64,000 bases of DNA from positions 1,616,807 through 1,680,806 of the forward strand of contig OZ277031.1 in NCBI GenBank assembly GCA_965613685.1. The letters are read 5' to 3'. The position numbers and the translations under genes are program-made. Shown here piece after piece: positions 15,855 through 24,016 of this stretch. The notes under the pieces are model-generated. The model was not told the origin of the DNA, made no database searches, and saw only the letters and a list, made by a program, of their open reading frames with translations. This DNA comes from Methylotenera oryzisoli_B (GTDB lineage: Bacteria; Pseudomonadota; Gammaproteobacteria; Burkholderiales; Methylophilaceae). Position 1 is the stretch's first letter, and every line of letters begins with the position of its first letter.

Positions 15855-17402
15855 TTAGAACCCGATGGTGTAAGTACCATAAGCCGATGTAGTACTGCTG
15901 TGACTAAAGGCTTCTTCTCGATACATCACACTAAAGGCTAGTTGCTGTCTCTTATCAATTGATACGGTAGTGCCAACACTTGCGACTGCTCTGGTCTTGT
16001 TGATGTCATTGTTAAATACAGTAGGTGTTAATCCAGTTATACCCGTAGCGGTGTAGTTAGCATGGCTATTATCCACATCATGTTCAACACCCACACTGCC
16101 ATTTAGCGCGACTCTGTCTGTTAACTTACCAGCCCAACGAATACCAGCTAATAGTGAAACCTCAGATTGCTCAAGATTTGCATAGGTCAACGGCGCTGTC
16201 ACAGTGCTGTCCGTTGCTTCTGTGTAGGCATCTGCTTTCACATTAGTATAGCGAGCGCCCGCATAAGGAGAAGCAATCCAACTACTTTGCATCTCAACCC
16301 CATAGCTACCTATAACAGAGATTGCTTTACTTGTTAGATTAGTTGAACCTGATCCTGCCTCGGAAGTTGCTACAACAGCACGAGTCACGGTCATATCTGC
16401 GTCATTGTAACCAGCAGCTAATTTTATTTGCGCACCTAAGCCATCTTGTCTAGCTTGCCAAACACCAAAGGCACCGAAGAGTGGATTATGTTGCTGTAGA
16501 TGTATGCCTGTAGGCATAGAGGAGGAGATGCCTTGATCTAAATATGCGCCTACACGTACATTGTCATTCACACGGTAACTACCAATCACTAAAGCACCTG
16601 TGCTATCGCCTGTAGGGGTATTCGTATTGCTATAACGACCACCAGTAGAGATACAAAGACCACGCGTATCAAACAGTGAACAGTCATAACTCAAACCATT
16701 GTTGATAATCGAGGTTTGTAGATTGAAGGCACCTTGTAGGGATGCTAGGTTGTTAGTGAGGGATGTTTGGGTGTCGGGGAGGAAAGTAGTTACAGGGATA
16801 TAAAAATCAAAAATTTGATCAGAATAATCTAGAGTGCCAAATGCATCACTGCTGACCGTTAAATTATTAATATTTGAAAAGCTTAATATCCCTTTTCCCC
16901 AAGAGCTGCCGCTTAAAGAACTTCCTGTTAATGACCAACCGCTCAATCCAGAAACTATGGTAGGAGCTTGGCTAAATACATACGTGTAGTTAGATCTAAA
17001 ATATATTAAGTACATATAAACTGAAGTGGGCTTAGAAAAGCTAACTGTAAAATTGTCATTTACATTATATGCAAGCCATTGTTTCCCCGTTGCAGGAGCA
17101 GGGTTATAGTTTGTACTATCTTCAGTTACAGATAGCCATGAATCGCTAGGGGTCAAGCTTGGGCTATTAAGCCCGCTTATACTAAATGTGGAGTCCCCAA
17201 CGGAGCCGCTATTTGCGTCTGTCCATTCAGCAAAATCTGCTTTAGCAAGCCCAGGCAAGAGAGTGGCTGCTAGGGCAGATAGAAAGCTAGATAAAGTTAT
17301 TGATTTTTTAAGTATGCTTTTTGAGGATCTAACTGAATATATTTTATATTTATAAATGATTGTACATACAATTGAAAATAACTGAATTATTCGTGTGTTC
17401 AT
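15855..17402 (-). CDS. Autotransporter-type outer-membrane beta-barrel protein
   Basis: A 515-residue protein. A long N-terminal signal region (residues 30-55, ending GLAKA) is followed by a Ser/Thr-rich passenger of about 170 residues (FTVSFSKPTSVYMYLIYF) and then by a barrel domain of about 280 residues with alternating strands (GAFGVWQARQDGLGAQIKLA, YAGARYTNVKAD) ending in the classical YGTYTIGF with terminal Phe. It would be surface exposed and anchored in the outer membrane. The start has GGTGG 8 nt upstream. It lies inside island unit 2, convergent with the HNH-HIT gene. The passenger family is not recognised. Confidence 0.75.
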   Translation of the reverse strand: MNTRIIQLFSIVCTIIYKYKIYSVRSSKSILKKSITLSSFLSALAATLLPGLAKADFAEWTDANSGSVGDSTFSISGLNSPSLTPSDSWLSVTEDSTNYNPAPATGKQWLAYNVNDNFTVSFSKPTSVYMYLIYFRSNYTYVFSQAPTIVSGLSGWSLTGSSLSGSSWGKGILSFSNINNLTVSSDAFGTLDYSDQIFDFYIPVTTFLPDTQTSLTNNLASLQGAFNLQTSIINNGLSYDCSLFDTRGLCISTGGRYSNTNTPTGDSTGALVIGSYRVNDNVRVGAYLDQGISSSMPTGIHLQQHNPLFGAFGVWQARQDGLGAQIKLAAGYNDADMTVTRAVVATSEAGSGSTNLTSKAISVIGSYGVEMQSSWIASPYAGARYTNVKADAYTEATDSTVTAPLTYANLEQSEVSLLAGIRWAGKLTDRVALNGSVGVEHDVDNSHANYTATGITGLTPTVFNNDINKTRAVASVGTTVSIDKRQQLAFSVMYREEAFSHSSTTSAYGTYTIGF

Positions 17403-17805
17403 TAAAGCACCACCTAATCATTGATAAGCTATAAAAGTCTTAAGTGATTAGCGATATTTGGCTTTAATTTCTCACAAGAATTAGGCGAAATATAGCATAT
17501 ATACGGATTTATATATTAGAATTAATTTATTAATATCAATTTTATTAATTAGTATATAAATAATTTATAAGTATCAATTTTACGGGAGTTTGGGTTGAGC
17601 TTATGAGTGACTGCTATTGGCCCATTGCTGCCACATAACACCTAAATCAAAGCATTCTAAAGCTGCCATTCAATTGTTTTTTCGTAATTCTGAATGTGAT
17701 TTACCTATAGATTATTGATTTCACTCCCTCATATGAACAGCAGGGTACATATCAATATTACTTGAACTACAAGAACCACCCCCCCCGGTATTTAAATTGC
17801 ATTAC
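17403..17805. other. AT-rich intergenic region with poly-C tract
   Basis: No gene is seen between the autotransporter start and the integrase stop. It holds a run of eight C at 17779-17786 and long AT-rich stretches (about 17480-17580). Confidence 0.5.
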
Positions 17806-18780
17806 TTAACCCAATCTCTCAAGTAAATTTTCTACCCTTAGGTGGGTATAGCGTTGGAGCATTTGCAAAGTCTTATGTCCACTAATGCTGCCAACCTCCA
17901 TGACATTCAGGCCTTTCTCAAACAATCTAGTAATGGCTTCGTGTCTAAGGTCATGGAAATGTAAATCTTTAATCGTAGCTCTTTTACAGGCACGAATAAA
18001 TGCATAAGTAATAGCATGAGCAGTCATACCGAATAAACGACCATCAAGTCGTCTAGGAATACTGCTTAAAATTTGCATTGCAACAGAGGATAGAGGTACA
18101 AATCTATTTTCCCCATTCTTAGTTTCTTTAAGCTCTAATACCCGCTTGTTAAAATCCACGGCCTTCCATGTAAGTGAGGCAATCTCACCTCTTCGCATAC
18201 CAGTTTCTATGGCTAACCTTAAAATTGGTGATAGATCTAAAGAACCTGTATGTTTTATCAACAGCTGAACCTCATCATCACTAACTCTCCTTGCTCTTCC
18301 CTTAGGAAGGGCTGGCATCCGCATGTATTGAATTGGATTATCTAACGACTCAAATCCCCATTCGGATCTTGCCACAAAATATAAATGAGAAATAATTGCA
18401 AATTCTAGCTTGAGTGTATTAGGGGATATGCCATGTTGAATGCGAGCATCTCGCCAACTAGCAAAATCAGAAGAACGGAGGGTAGATACAAAGCGTTTAG
18501 CTAAAGGACATCTCAGCCAAGCTTTAATCCGGTACGCTTCAACAGAAGAATGTTTCTTGTGGGGAGTGATTTCTTTAAGATAGCGAGTCAATAGCTCAGA
18601 AAAAACAGTAGTTTCTGCTGCAATACGACTAACGAACACACCTCTATCCATCTCAGACTCTAGAACTCTAGCCCAAGCGATACCTTCTGAACGTGTTGTG
18701 AATGTTTTAGATTGTTCGGGAAAACCCTTGCGTTGCACTCTTACCTGCCAAGCACCAGAACGCTTACGAAATGTTGCCAT
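17806..18780 (-). CDS. int: Tyrosine recombinase (island integrase)
   Basis: A 324-residue integrase with an N-terminal arm-binding part (MATFRKRSGAWQVRVQRKG), a SAM-like core-binding region, and a catalytic domain. It contains TGMRRGEIASL (Arg I), DLHFHDLRHEAITR (His-x-x-Arg box), SGHKTLQMLQRYTHL (His and the nucleophile Tyr) and a Lys-containing beta turn (ETKNGENR). The start at 18780 was chosen over the longer frame because GGAG lies 7-10 nt upstream and the family begins this way. It is adjacent to and co-directional with tRNA-His, the normal place for a tRNA-specific island integrase. It probably moved unit 2 and perhaps unit 1, which has no integrase left. Confidence 0.93.
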   Translation of the reverse strand: MATFRKRSGAWQVRVQRKGFPEQSKTFTTRSEGIAWARVLESEMDRGVFVSRIAAETTVFSELLTRYLKEITPHKKHSSVEAYRIKAWLRCPLAKRFVSTLRSSDFASWRDARIQHGISPNTLKLEFAIISHLYFVARSEWGFESLDNPIQYMRMPALPKGRARRVSDDEVQLLIKHTGSLDLSPILRLAIETGMRRGEIASLTWKAVDFNKRVLELKETKNGENRFVPLSSVAMQILSSIPRRLDGRLFGMTAHAITYAFIRACKRATIKDLHFHDLRHEAITRLFEKGLNVMEVGSISGHKTLQMLQRYTHLRVENLLERLG

Positions 18781-18794
18781 CTGCTTCTCCAAAA

Positions 18795-18813
18795 AGGACA
18801 AGAGAAGGACAAA
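18795..18813 (+). promoter_or_regulatory. Candidate integrase arm-type sites in the int leader
   Basis: AGGACAA at 18795-18801 and AGGACAAA at 18806-18813 are 11 bp apart, the same motif and spacing as in both left-end repeats. They overlap the int leader, so binding could also repress int (inference). Confidence 0.5.
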
Positions 18814-18875
18814 GGGTTATTTTCAACACTAAGGGCAATGACCCCATGTTGATAACTTATTGATTTACTATGAGA

Positions 18876-18928
18876 AAATTTGGGGTGGCTGATGGGGCTC
18901 GAACCCACGACAACAGGAATCACAATCC
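18876..18928 (-). repeat. attR: 53-bp direct repeat within tRNA-His
   Basis: Identical to 5342-5394. It spans the tRNA-His 3' half up to the anticodon loop, and defines the right boundary of the island at an intact tRNA gene. Confidence 0.88.
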
Positions 18929-18956
18929 TGGACTCTACCAACTGAGCTACAGCCAC
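18881..18956 (-). tRNA. tRNA-His(GUG)
   Basis: A complete cloverleaf with acceptor GTGGCTG/CAGCCAC, D-loop GCTCAGTTGGTAGAGT, anticodon loop ATTGTGA (GTG) and T arm GTGGG-TTCGAGC-CCCAT, discriminator C and encoded CCA. A G at position -1 (base 18957) pairs with C73, the tRNA-His identity element. It lost its own terminator to the island insertion. Confidence 0.95.
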
Positions 18957-18974
18957 CATAGAGACTCTAAAACA

Positions 18975-19051
18975 TGGTCTGCCCGACAGGAATCGAACCT
19001 GTAACCCCCAGCTTAGAAGGCTGGTGCTCTATCCGGTTGAGCTACGGGCAG
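18975..19051 (-). tRNA. tRNA-Arg(UCU)
   Basis: Acceptor CTGCCCG/CGGGCAG, anticodon stem CCAGC/GCTGG around loop CTTCTAA (anticodon TCT), T arm ACAGG-TTCGATT-CCTGT, and encoded CCA. It lies 18 bp upstream of tRNA-His. Confidence 0.94.
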
Positions 19052-19153
19052 ATTAGGGTTACACGGGTAATATACGGTGCCATGAGTCACATCATATAAA
19101 ACTTTTCGGGCTGACTTTTAATAAAGCAACTGAGTAATTCAATTGCAAAATGT

Positions 19154-19230
19154 TGGTCGGCGTGGAGAGATTCGAACTCCCGACATCCTGCTCCCAAAGC
19201 AGGCGCGCTACCAGGCTACGCTACACGCCG
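19154..19230 (-). tRNA. tRNA-Pro(UGG)
   Basis: Acceptor CGGCGTG/CACGCCG, anticodon loop TTTGGGA (anticodon TGG), T arm TCGGGAGTTCGAATCTCTCC, and encoded CCA. It is the first gene of the minus-strand Pro-Arg-His tRNA cluster. Confidence 0.94.
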
Positions 19231-19331
19231 AAGGGCAGAAATATACTGCAATCCGAGCTTTAGGTCAATTCTAATATGTTAAAATGTGGTTTTATTTTTA
19301 ATAATTATTCAATATTAAGCAGCCCTATTCG

Positions 19332-20189
19332 ATGACAGCGCAAATAATTGATGGCAAAGCCATTGCCGCCACCCTACTCGATTCTATCAAGTTACGCATT
19401 GATGCAAGACTTAACGTAAATAGGCGCGCGCCCAGTCTAGCCGTTGTGCTGATAGGCGGCGATCCTGCTTCGGCCATATACGTGCGCAACAAACGCTTGG
19501 CATGCGAAAAAGTTGGCATCAAATCATTGGCCTACGATTTGCCTAGTAGCACCAGCGAAGCTGAGTTATTAATGCTGATTAAACAATTAAATGATGATAA
19601 AACAGTGGACGGCATCCTGGTGCAGTCGCCCTTGCCGGCTCACATCAAAGACGAACACATCATAGAGCAAATTAGTCCAGACAAAGACGTGGATGGCTTT
19701 CACCCTTACAACATAGGCCGCTTGGCGGTGCGTCAACCAACCTTACGCTCTTGCACACCATTTGGGGTGATCAAGCTATTGCAAGCCGCTAACATTCCCT
19801 TGATGGGCTTGGATGCGGTCGTGGTCGGCGTGTCCAATCACGTAGGTCGCCCTATGGCATTGGAATTGTTGCTGGCCGGTTGCACCGTCACCAGTTGCCA
19901 TCGCCACACCAAAGATTTAGCCAAGGCCATCATGCAAGCCGATTTGGTGATTGCCGCTGCAGGCAAACCGGGCTTGGTGAAAGGCGAGTGGATTAAGCCT
20001 GGAGCGATCGTGATCGACATCGGCATTAACCGATTGGCCGATGGCAGCATAGCCGGTGATGTGGATTTTAATGCCGCGAAAGAACGCGCCGCTTACATTA
20101 CGCCAGTACCCGGTGGCGTGGGCCCAATGACGGTCGCCACCTTAATGGAAAACACCTTGTTGGCCCTGGAGCTTAGCGAAGCCGCTTAA
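19332..20189 (+). CDS. folD: Bifunctional methylene-THF dehydrogenase/cyclohydrolase
   Basis: A 285-residue FolD, which interconverts methylene-, methenyl- and 10-formyl-tetrahydrofolate in the cytoplasm. The catalytic Tyr50 and Lys54 (SAIYVRNK) are at the same positions as in E. coli. QSPLPAH, KDVDGFHPYN, the NADP-binding GVSNHVGRPMALEL and the C-terminal PGGVGPMT are all present. It is a single gene between the tRNA cluster and dksA. Confidence 0.97.
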   Translation: MTAQIIDGKAIAATLLDSIKLRIDARLNVNRRAPSLAVVLIGGDPASAIYVRNKRLACEKVGIKSLAYDLPSSTSEAELLMLIKQLNDDKTVDGILVQSPLPAHIKDEHIIEQISPDKDVDGFHPYNIGRLAVRQPTLRSCTPFGVIKLLQAANIPLMGLDAVVVGVSNHVGRPMALELLLAGCTVTSCHRHTKDLAKAIMQADLVIAAAGKPGLVKGEWIKPGAIVIDIGINRLADGSIAGDVDFNAAKERAAYITPVPGGVGPMTVATLMENTLLALELSEAA

Positions 20190-20326
20190 TCAAATTTTTC
20201 AAAGCATTCAAGCCATTAGACTAGTTTTGCATGAATGCTTTATTCGGTGTACACTCACGCGCTAATTTGTAAGCGCACGTTTAATTACGTTTTTTTAGAA
20301 TTTACTTAAGTATTTGGAATCCACTC

Positions 20327-20749
20327 ATGGCAGCCGTTACTAATAAACAATTTACCCCTTATCAGCCTAAAGCCGATGAGCAATACATGAGCAAAAATCA
20401 GCTCAACCACTTCCGTAAGATTTTGAACGAATGGAAACTGGAATTAAGCAACGACTTAAACCGTACCGTGCACACCATGCAAGATGAAGTCACGATGTTT
20501 GCTGATCCTAATGACCGTGCTAGCCAAGAATCCGACATGACCTTGGAGTTACGCAACCGTGATCGCGAGCGCAAATTAATCAAGAAAATCGATGAAACCT
20601 TACGCAACATCGACAGCGGTGACTACGGCTACTGCGAAGGCTGTGGCATAGAAATTGGCCTAAAACGCTTGGAAGCCAGACCGACTGCCACGCTTTGCAT
20701 CGATTGCAAAACGCTGGATGAAATGCGCGAAAAACAAGTCGCGAAATAA
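20327..20749 (+). CDS. dksA: RNA polymerase-binding transcription factor DksA
   Basis: A 140-residue DksA, which enters the RNA polymerase secondary channel and acts with ppGpp on rRNA and amino-acid promoters. A long coiled coil (about residues 25-95) has the tip FADPNDRA with Asp60 and Asp63, and the C-terminal zinc finger has Cys103, 106, 124 and 127. Normal length for the family. A strong terminator follows directly. Confidence 0.96.
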   Translation: MAAVTNKQFTPYQPKADEQYMSKNQLNHFRKILNEWKLELSNDLNRTVHTMQDEVTMFADPNDRASQESDMTLELRNRDRERKLIKKIDETLRNIDSGDYGYCEGCGIEIGLKRLEARPTATLCIDCKTLDEMREKQVAK

Positions 20750-20754
20750 AACAG

Positions 20755-20782
20755 AAAAAGGGCCGCTAAATGCGGCCCTTTT
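20755..20782. terminator. Rho-independent terminator after dksA
   Basis: Stem AAAAGGGCCGC/GCGGCCCTTTT with a 5-nt TAAAT loop, T-rich on both strands. It also serves the convergent MBL-fold gene. Confidence 0.9.
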
Positions 20783-20792
20783 ATTTTCACCC

Positions 20793-21728
20793 TCACTCCC
20801 ACTCTAAGGCCGGGTAAAGCGCATTCACATTGCGCCTATTGGCCACATCAAACAACAGCCATTTGTCTTTTTCAGTTGCCGCTGCCGTGTTCATGGTGGC
20901 CTCCATGCTGAGGCCGTTTTTAATGCTGGCGCGTATATCGTTTAATAAAACCTGCAAATAGGTTTGCGCCTTATTCATATCCAGCACAACTTCTTGGCTA
21001 ACTGGACCATGACCGGGTACAACTTGAAAAGCGCCACTAAGTTTTAGTTTATCCAATTCGCTTATCAAGCCCTTCACGTCACCCTCAACCACCGGCGTGC
21101 GCTCTATAAACAACAAATCCCCGCTAAACAATGTATGCGTTTGGCTGTCCATGACCGTTAAATCGGTATGGGTGTGTGCAACCGGGTGTGCCGTTAGCAC
21201 CAGCGTTCTGTCACCCAGATCCAAAGTTAAACTACCTTTAACCGCGATGCTGGGCTTAACCAATATGGTGCCCAAGGCATCTGCACCCAACAACCTGGCA
21301 TTTAATTTAGCGTATTGTTCTTGGCGCAATTCCATGGTCGTGGCCAATTTGTCATGCCCGATGAATTCCGCCTCGACTTCATTCAACTGACTGGCCAAGA
21401 ATGCTGCGTTGCCGTAGGTGTGGTCAGGATGGACGTGGGTGTTAATCACGTATAGCACCGGCAAAGAAGTGACCTTAGCGATGGCCTGACGCAGTTGCTG
21501 GCCTACTTTAAGGCTACCGCCGGTATCGATGACCGCTACGCCCTTGCTGCCCACAACAAAGCTAATGTTGCAAATATCGCCTTGGTAGCCGTCGTCTATG
21601 TCTAAATGCGCGCCGTGATGCACATAAATACCCTGCCCTAGCGATTCAATAACGAAATCCTCACTGAATGCTGCGTGTGCTGGTATCAGCCAAACTAAGC
21701 CACTAAGGATAATCATTAAAATACGCAT
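20793..21728 (-). CDS. Periplasmic MBL-fold metallohydrolase (SoxH-like)
   Basis: A 311-residue protein with a signal peptide (ending AHA, about residue 19) and a metallo-beta-lactamase fold: VINTHVHPDHTYGN (HxHxDH), then AHTHTDLTV, LFSGDLLF and VPGHGPV. This order matches the SoxH / quinoprotein-associated zinc hydrolase group rather than glyoxalase II. The substrate is unknown; in relatives it is often next to PQQ-enzyme genes, which are not seen here. It ends convergently with dksA across a shared terminator. Confidence 0.85.
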   Translation of the reverse strand: MRILMIILSGLVWLIPAHAAFSEDFVIESLGQGIYVHHGAHLDIDDGYQGDICNISFVVGSKGVAVIDTGGSLKVGQQLRQAIAKVTSLPVLYVINTHVHPDHTYGNAAFLASQLNEVEAEFIGHDKLATTMELRQEQYAKLNARLLGADALGTILVKPSIAVKGSLTLDLGDRTLVLTAHPVAHTHTDLTVMDSQTHTLFSGDLLFIERTPVVEGDVKGLISELDKLKLSGAFQVVPGHGPVSQEVVLDMNKAQTYLQVLLNDIRASIKNGLSMEATMNTAAATEKDKWLLFDVANRRNVNALYPALEWE

Positions 21729-21835
21729 GGTTTATTCCTGCATTCAAGGTTATTGATAGAATAATCGGCTATCATGTATCAAATACGTTTCATTAAGTTT
21801 ATTGAACATTAAAATTAATATACAGGAATACCCGC

Positions 21836-22435
21836 ATGAATCAAACTCCAAGCCGTTACACTAAAACCGCCATCATCCTGCATTGGCTCATCGCTATTTT
21901 TATTGCCTTGATGTTTGTCTTAGGTTGGTACATGGCAGAGTTGCCTAAAGAAGCCCCCAAGCAAATGGCCTACGATTTATTTGATTTAGGCGTTTATACC
22001 TGGCAATTGGCCGAAGAAGCCAGCCCCAGAACCTTTTACTTCAACTTACATAAATCGCTAGGTCTAACGGTTTTAGCTTTGATCGTTTTGCGTGTTTTAT
22101 GGCGTATCACCCACACGCCACCGGCAACCTTAAGCTCCTACAAAGCCATAGAGAAAAAAGTCGCCACGGCCACTCACCACTCCCTGTATTTACTCATGTT
22201 AGCGGTGCCAGTGACCGGTTTAATCATGGCAATAAACAGCAAATACGGCGTGAAATGGTTTGGCATGGATGTGATTGCCGGCCTAGACAACAAACCCGTG
22301 CGCGATTTTTTTGAATGCACCCATGAGTTCGTTGGTATCGTTTTATTGGTGTTGATAGGCATTCATTTACTTGGTGCACTAAAACATAAATTCATCGACA
22401 AAGATGACACCATGAGCCGCATGAGCTTTAAATAA
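21836..22435 (+). CDS. Cytochrome b561-type integral membrane protein
   Basis: A 199-residue protein with four hydrophobic helices. Heme-ligand histidine candidates are in ILHWLIA (helix 1), NLHKSLG (helix 2), ATHHSLYLLM (helix 3) and IGIHLLGALKH (helix 4). This is the bacterial CybB-type b561, a two-heme electron carrier or superoxide/quinone oxidoreductase. It overlaps nothing and is followed after 3 bp by the MAPEG gene, probably an operon. Confidence 0.9.
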   Translation: MNQTPSRYTKTAIILHWLIAIFIALMFVLGWYMAELPKEAPKQMAYDLFDLGVYTWQLAEEASPRTFYFNLHKSLGLTVLALIVLRVLWRITHTPPATLSSYKAIEKKVATATHHSLYLLMLAVPVTGLIMAINSKYGVKWFGMDVIAGLDNKPVRDFFECTHEFVGIVLLVLIGIHLLGALKHKFIDKDDTMSRMSFK

Positions 22436-22438
22436 AGC

Positions 22439-22837
22439 ATGCTGTTAATTACCGCCATCGTTGCCGCATTGCTTAGCTTAATTTTGATCAAGCTATCTTA
22501 TGCCGTAATTAATTTAAGAAGAGAAAACAAAGTTAGCCTGGGTAGCGGTGGTAACGACGCCCTAGAAAGAGCCATACGCGCCCAAGCTAATTTTACTGAA
22601 TACGTTCCGACTGGGCTCATTCTGATGGCTTGCTTGGAATTAAATGGGGCGCCCTGGTGGTTGGTGCTTATTCCTGGCCTGACCCTCATAATTGGTCGCG
22701 TGTTTCATGCGCTAGGCATTAATCAAGCCCCACCCAATTTTTCAAAAAGGGTGCTGGGCATGAAATTCACCTTTCATACCTTAATTGCTTTGGCCATCGT
22801 TAATATAGCCTGGTCCGTGTATCAATTCATTGCCTAA
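22439..22837 (+). CDS. MAPEG-family membrane protein
   Basis: A 132-residue protein with four membrane segments and the loop LERAIRAQANFTEYVPTGLI, which is the conserved MAPEG (eicosanoid and glutathione metabolism) motif. The bacterial substrate is unknown. It starts 3 bp after the cytochrome b561 gene and ends at a terminator. Confidence 0.9.
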   Translation: MLLITAIVAALLSLILIKLSYAVINLRRENKVSLGSGGNDALERAIRAQANFTEYVPTGLILMACLELNGAPWWLVLIPGLTLIIGRVFHALGINQAPPNFSKRVLGMKFTFHTLIALAIVNIAWSVYQFIA

Positions 22838-22858
22838 TTTCTAGGAGATATTGCCCAA

Positions 22859-22886
22859 TAAAAAATCCCGCCTAGCGGGGTTTTTT
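22859..22886. terminator. Bidirectional terminator between MAPEG gene and hemE
   Basis: AAAATCCCGC, CTA loop, GCGGGGTTTTTT, T-rich in both directions between convergent genes. Confidence 0.85.
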
Positions 22887-22887
22887 A

Positions 22888-23952
22888 TTATCGGTGATAG
22901 GGCTGACTGTGCAATCGCACCGCCTCTAACATGGCAGCGGCATTTTCCGGTGGCGTCCACTGCGTGATACCGTGCCCTAAATTGAACACATGGCCATGGC
23001 CACTGCCATAGCTGGCTAACACCTTGGCCACTTGTTTGGCTATGGCGTCTGGGGTAGATAACAATATGGCCGGGTCTAAATTACCCTGCAAGGCCACTTT
23101 ATGACCCACACGCTGACGCGCCTGACCTATGTCCACGGCCCAATCCAAACCCAATGCATCGGCGCCTATTTCAGCTTGCGCTTCTAACCATAAGGCACCG
23201 CCCTTGGTAAACACAATGCTGGGCACCGGACGACCGTCGTTGCTTTTAATTAAACCAGAGACGATTTTTTGCATGTAATTAAGGGAAAATTCGCCATAGG
23301 CATCGTGTGCCAATGCGCCACCCCATGAATCAAAAATCATCACGGCTTGGGCGCCAGCAAGAATTTGGGCATTGAGATATTGCGTCACAGTTTGTGCCGT
23401 GATGTCTAAAATGCGGTGCAATAAATCCGGTCTGGCATAAGCCATTTTTTTGATGGTCAAGAAGTCGGTGCCGCCTTTGCCTTCCACCATATAGGTCGCC
23501 AAGGTCCAGGGACTGCCAGAAAAGCCTATCAGTGGCAGACCGCCATCCAGTGTTTTGCGGATTTGCGCCACGGCATCGAAGACGTATTGCAAATCGGCCA
23601 TGTCGGGCACGAACAGTTTTTTTATGTCCGCTTCTTCACGCAAAGTGCGTTCGAATTTTGGGCCTTCGCCCTCTTCAAAGTACAAGCCCAATCCCATGGC
23701 ATCGGGCACGGTCAAGATGTCTGAAAACAAAATGGCGGCATCCAATAGCGGGTAGCGATCCAAGGGTTGCATGGTCACTTCAGTGGCAAAACCGGGGTTT
23801 TTACAGAGCTGCAAAAAACTGCCTGCGGTTTTGCGACTTTCACGGTATTCAGGTAAGTAACGACCGGCTTGGCGCATCATCCACACTGGCGTGTAATCGG
23901 TGGGCTGACGCATTAAGGCGCGCAAGAAATTATCGTTTTTCAATGGACTCAT
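22888..23952 (-). CDS. hemE: Uroporphyrinogen decarboxylase
   Basis: A 354-residue HemE, which converts uroporphyrinogen III to coproporphyrinogen III in heme synthesis. The signature MMRQAGRYLPEYR, the GFSGSPWTLATYMVEG block and the C-terminal LGHGITQWTPPENA are present. The start at MSPLKNDN (23952) fits the family; a GTG six codons upstream (23970) is possible but lies inside an inverted repeat. It is downstream of gltD on the same strand. Confidence 0.96.
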   Translation of the reverse strand: MSPLKNDNFLRALMRQPTDYTPVWMMRQAGRYLPEYRESRKTAGSFLQLCKNPGFATEVTMQPLDRYPLLDAAILFSDILTVPDAMGLGLYFEEGEGPKFERTLREEADIKKLFVPDMADLQYVFDAVAQIRKTLDGGLPLIGFSGSPWTLATYMVEGKGGTDFLTIKKMAYARPDLLHRILDITAQTVTQYLNAQILAGAQAVMIFDSWGGALAHDAYGEFSLNYMQKIVSGLIKSNDGRPVPSIVFTKGGALWLEAQAEIGADALGLDWAVDIGQARQRVGHKVALQGNLDPAILLSTPDAIAKQVAKVLASYGSGHGHVFNLGHGITQWTPPENAAAMLEAVRLHSQPYHR

Positions 23953-23959
23953 GTTTAAC

Positions 23960-23994
23960 CACGCAGACACCGCCGCTAGGCATTGGTCTGCGTG
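23960..23994 (-). promoter_or_regulatory. Inverted repeat in the gltD-hemE gap
   Basis: CACGCAGAC (23960-23968) and GTCTGCGTG (23986-23994) can form a 9-bp stem just upstream of the hemE start. There is no T tract, so this is more likely a 5'-UTR structure or operator than a terminator. Confidence 0.4.
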
Positions 23995-24016
23995 CCTTTG
24001 TGGTGTAGCGTTTTGA

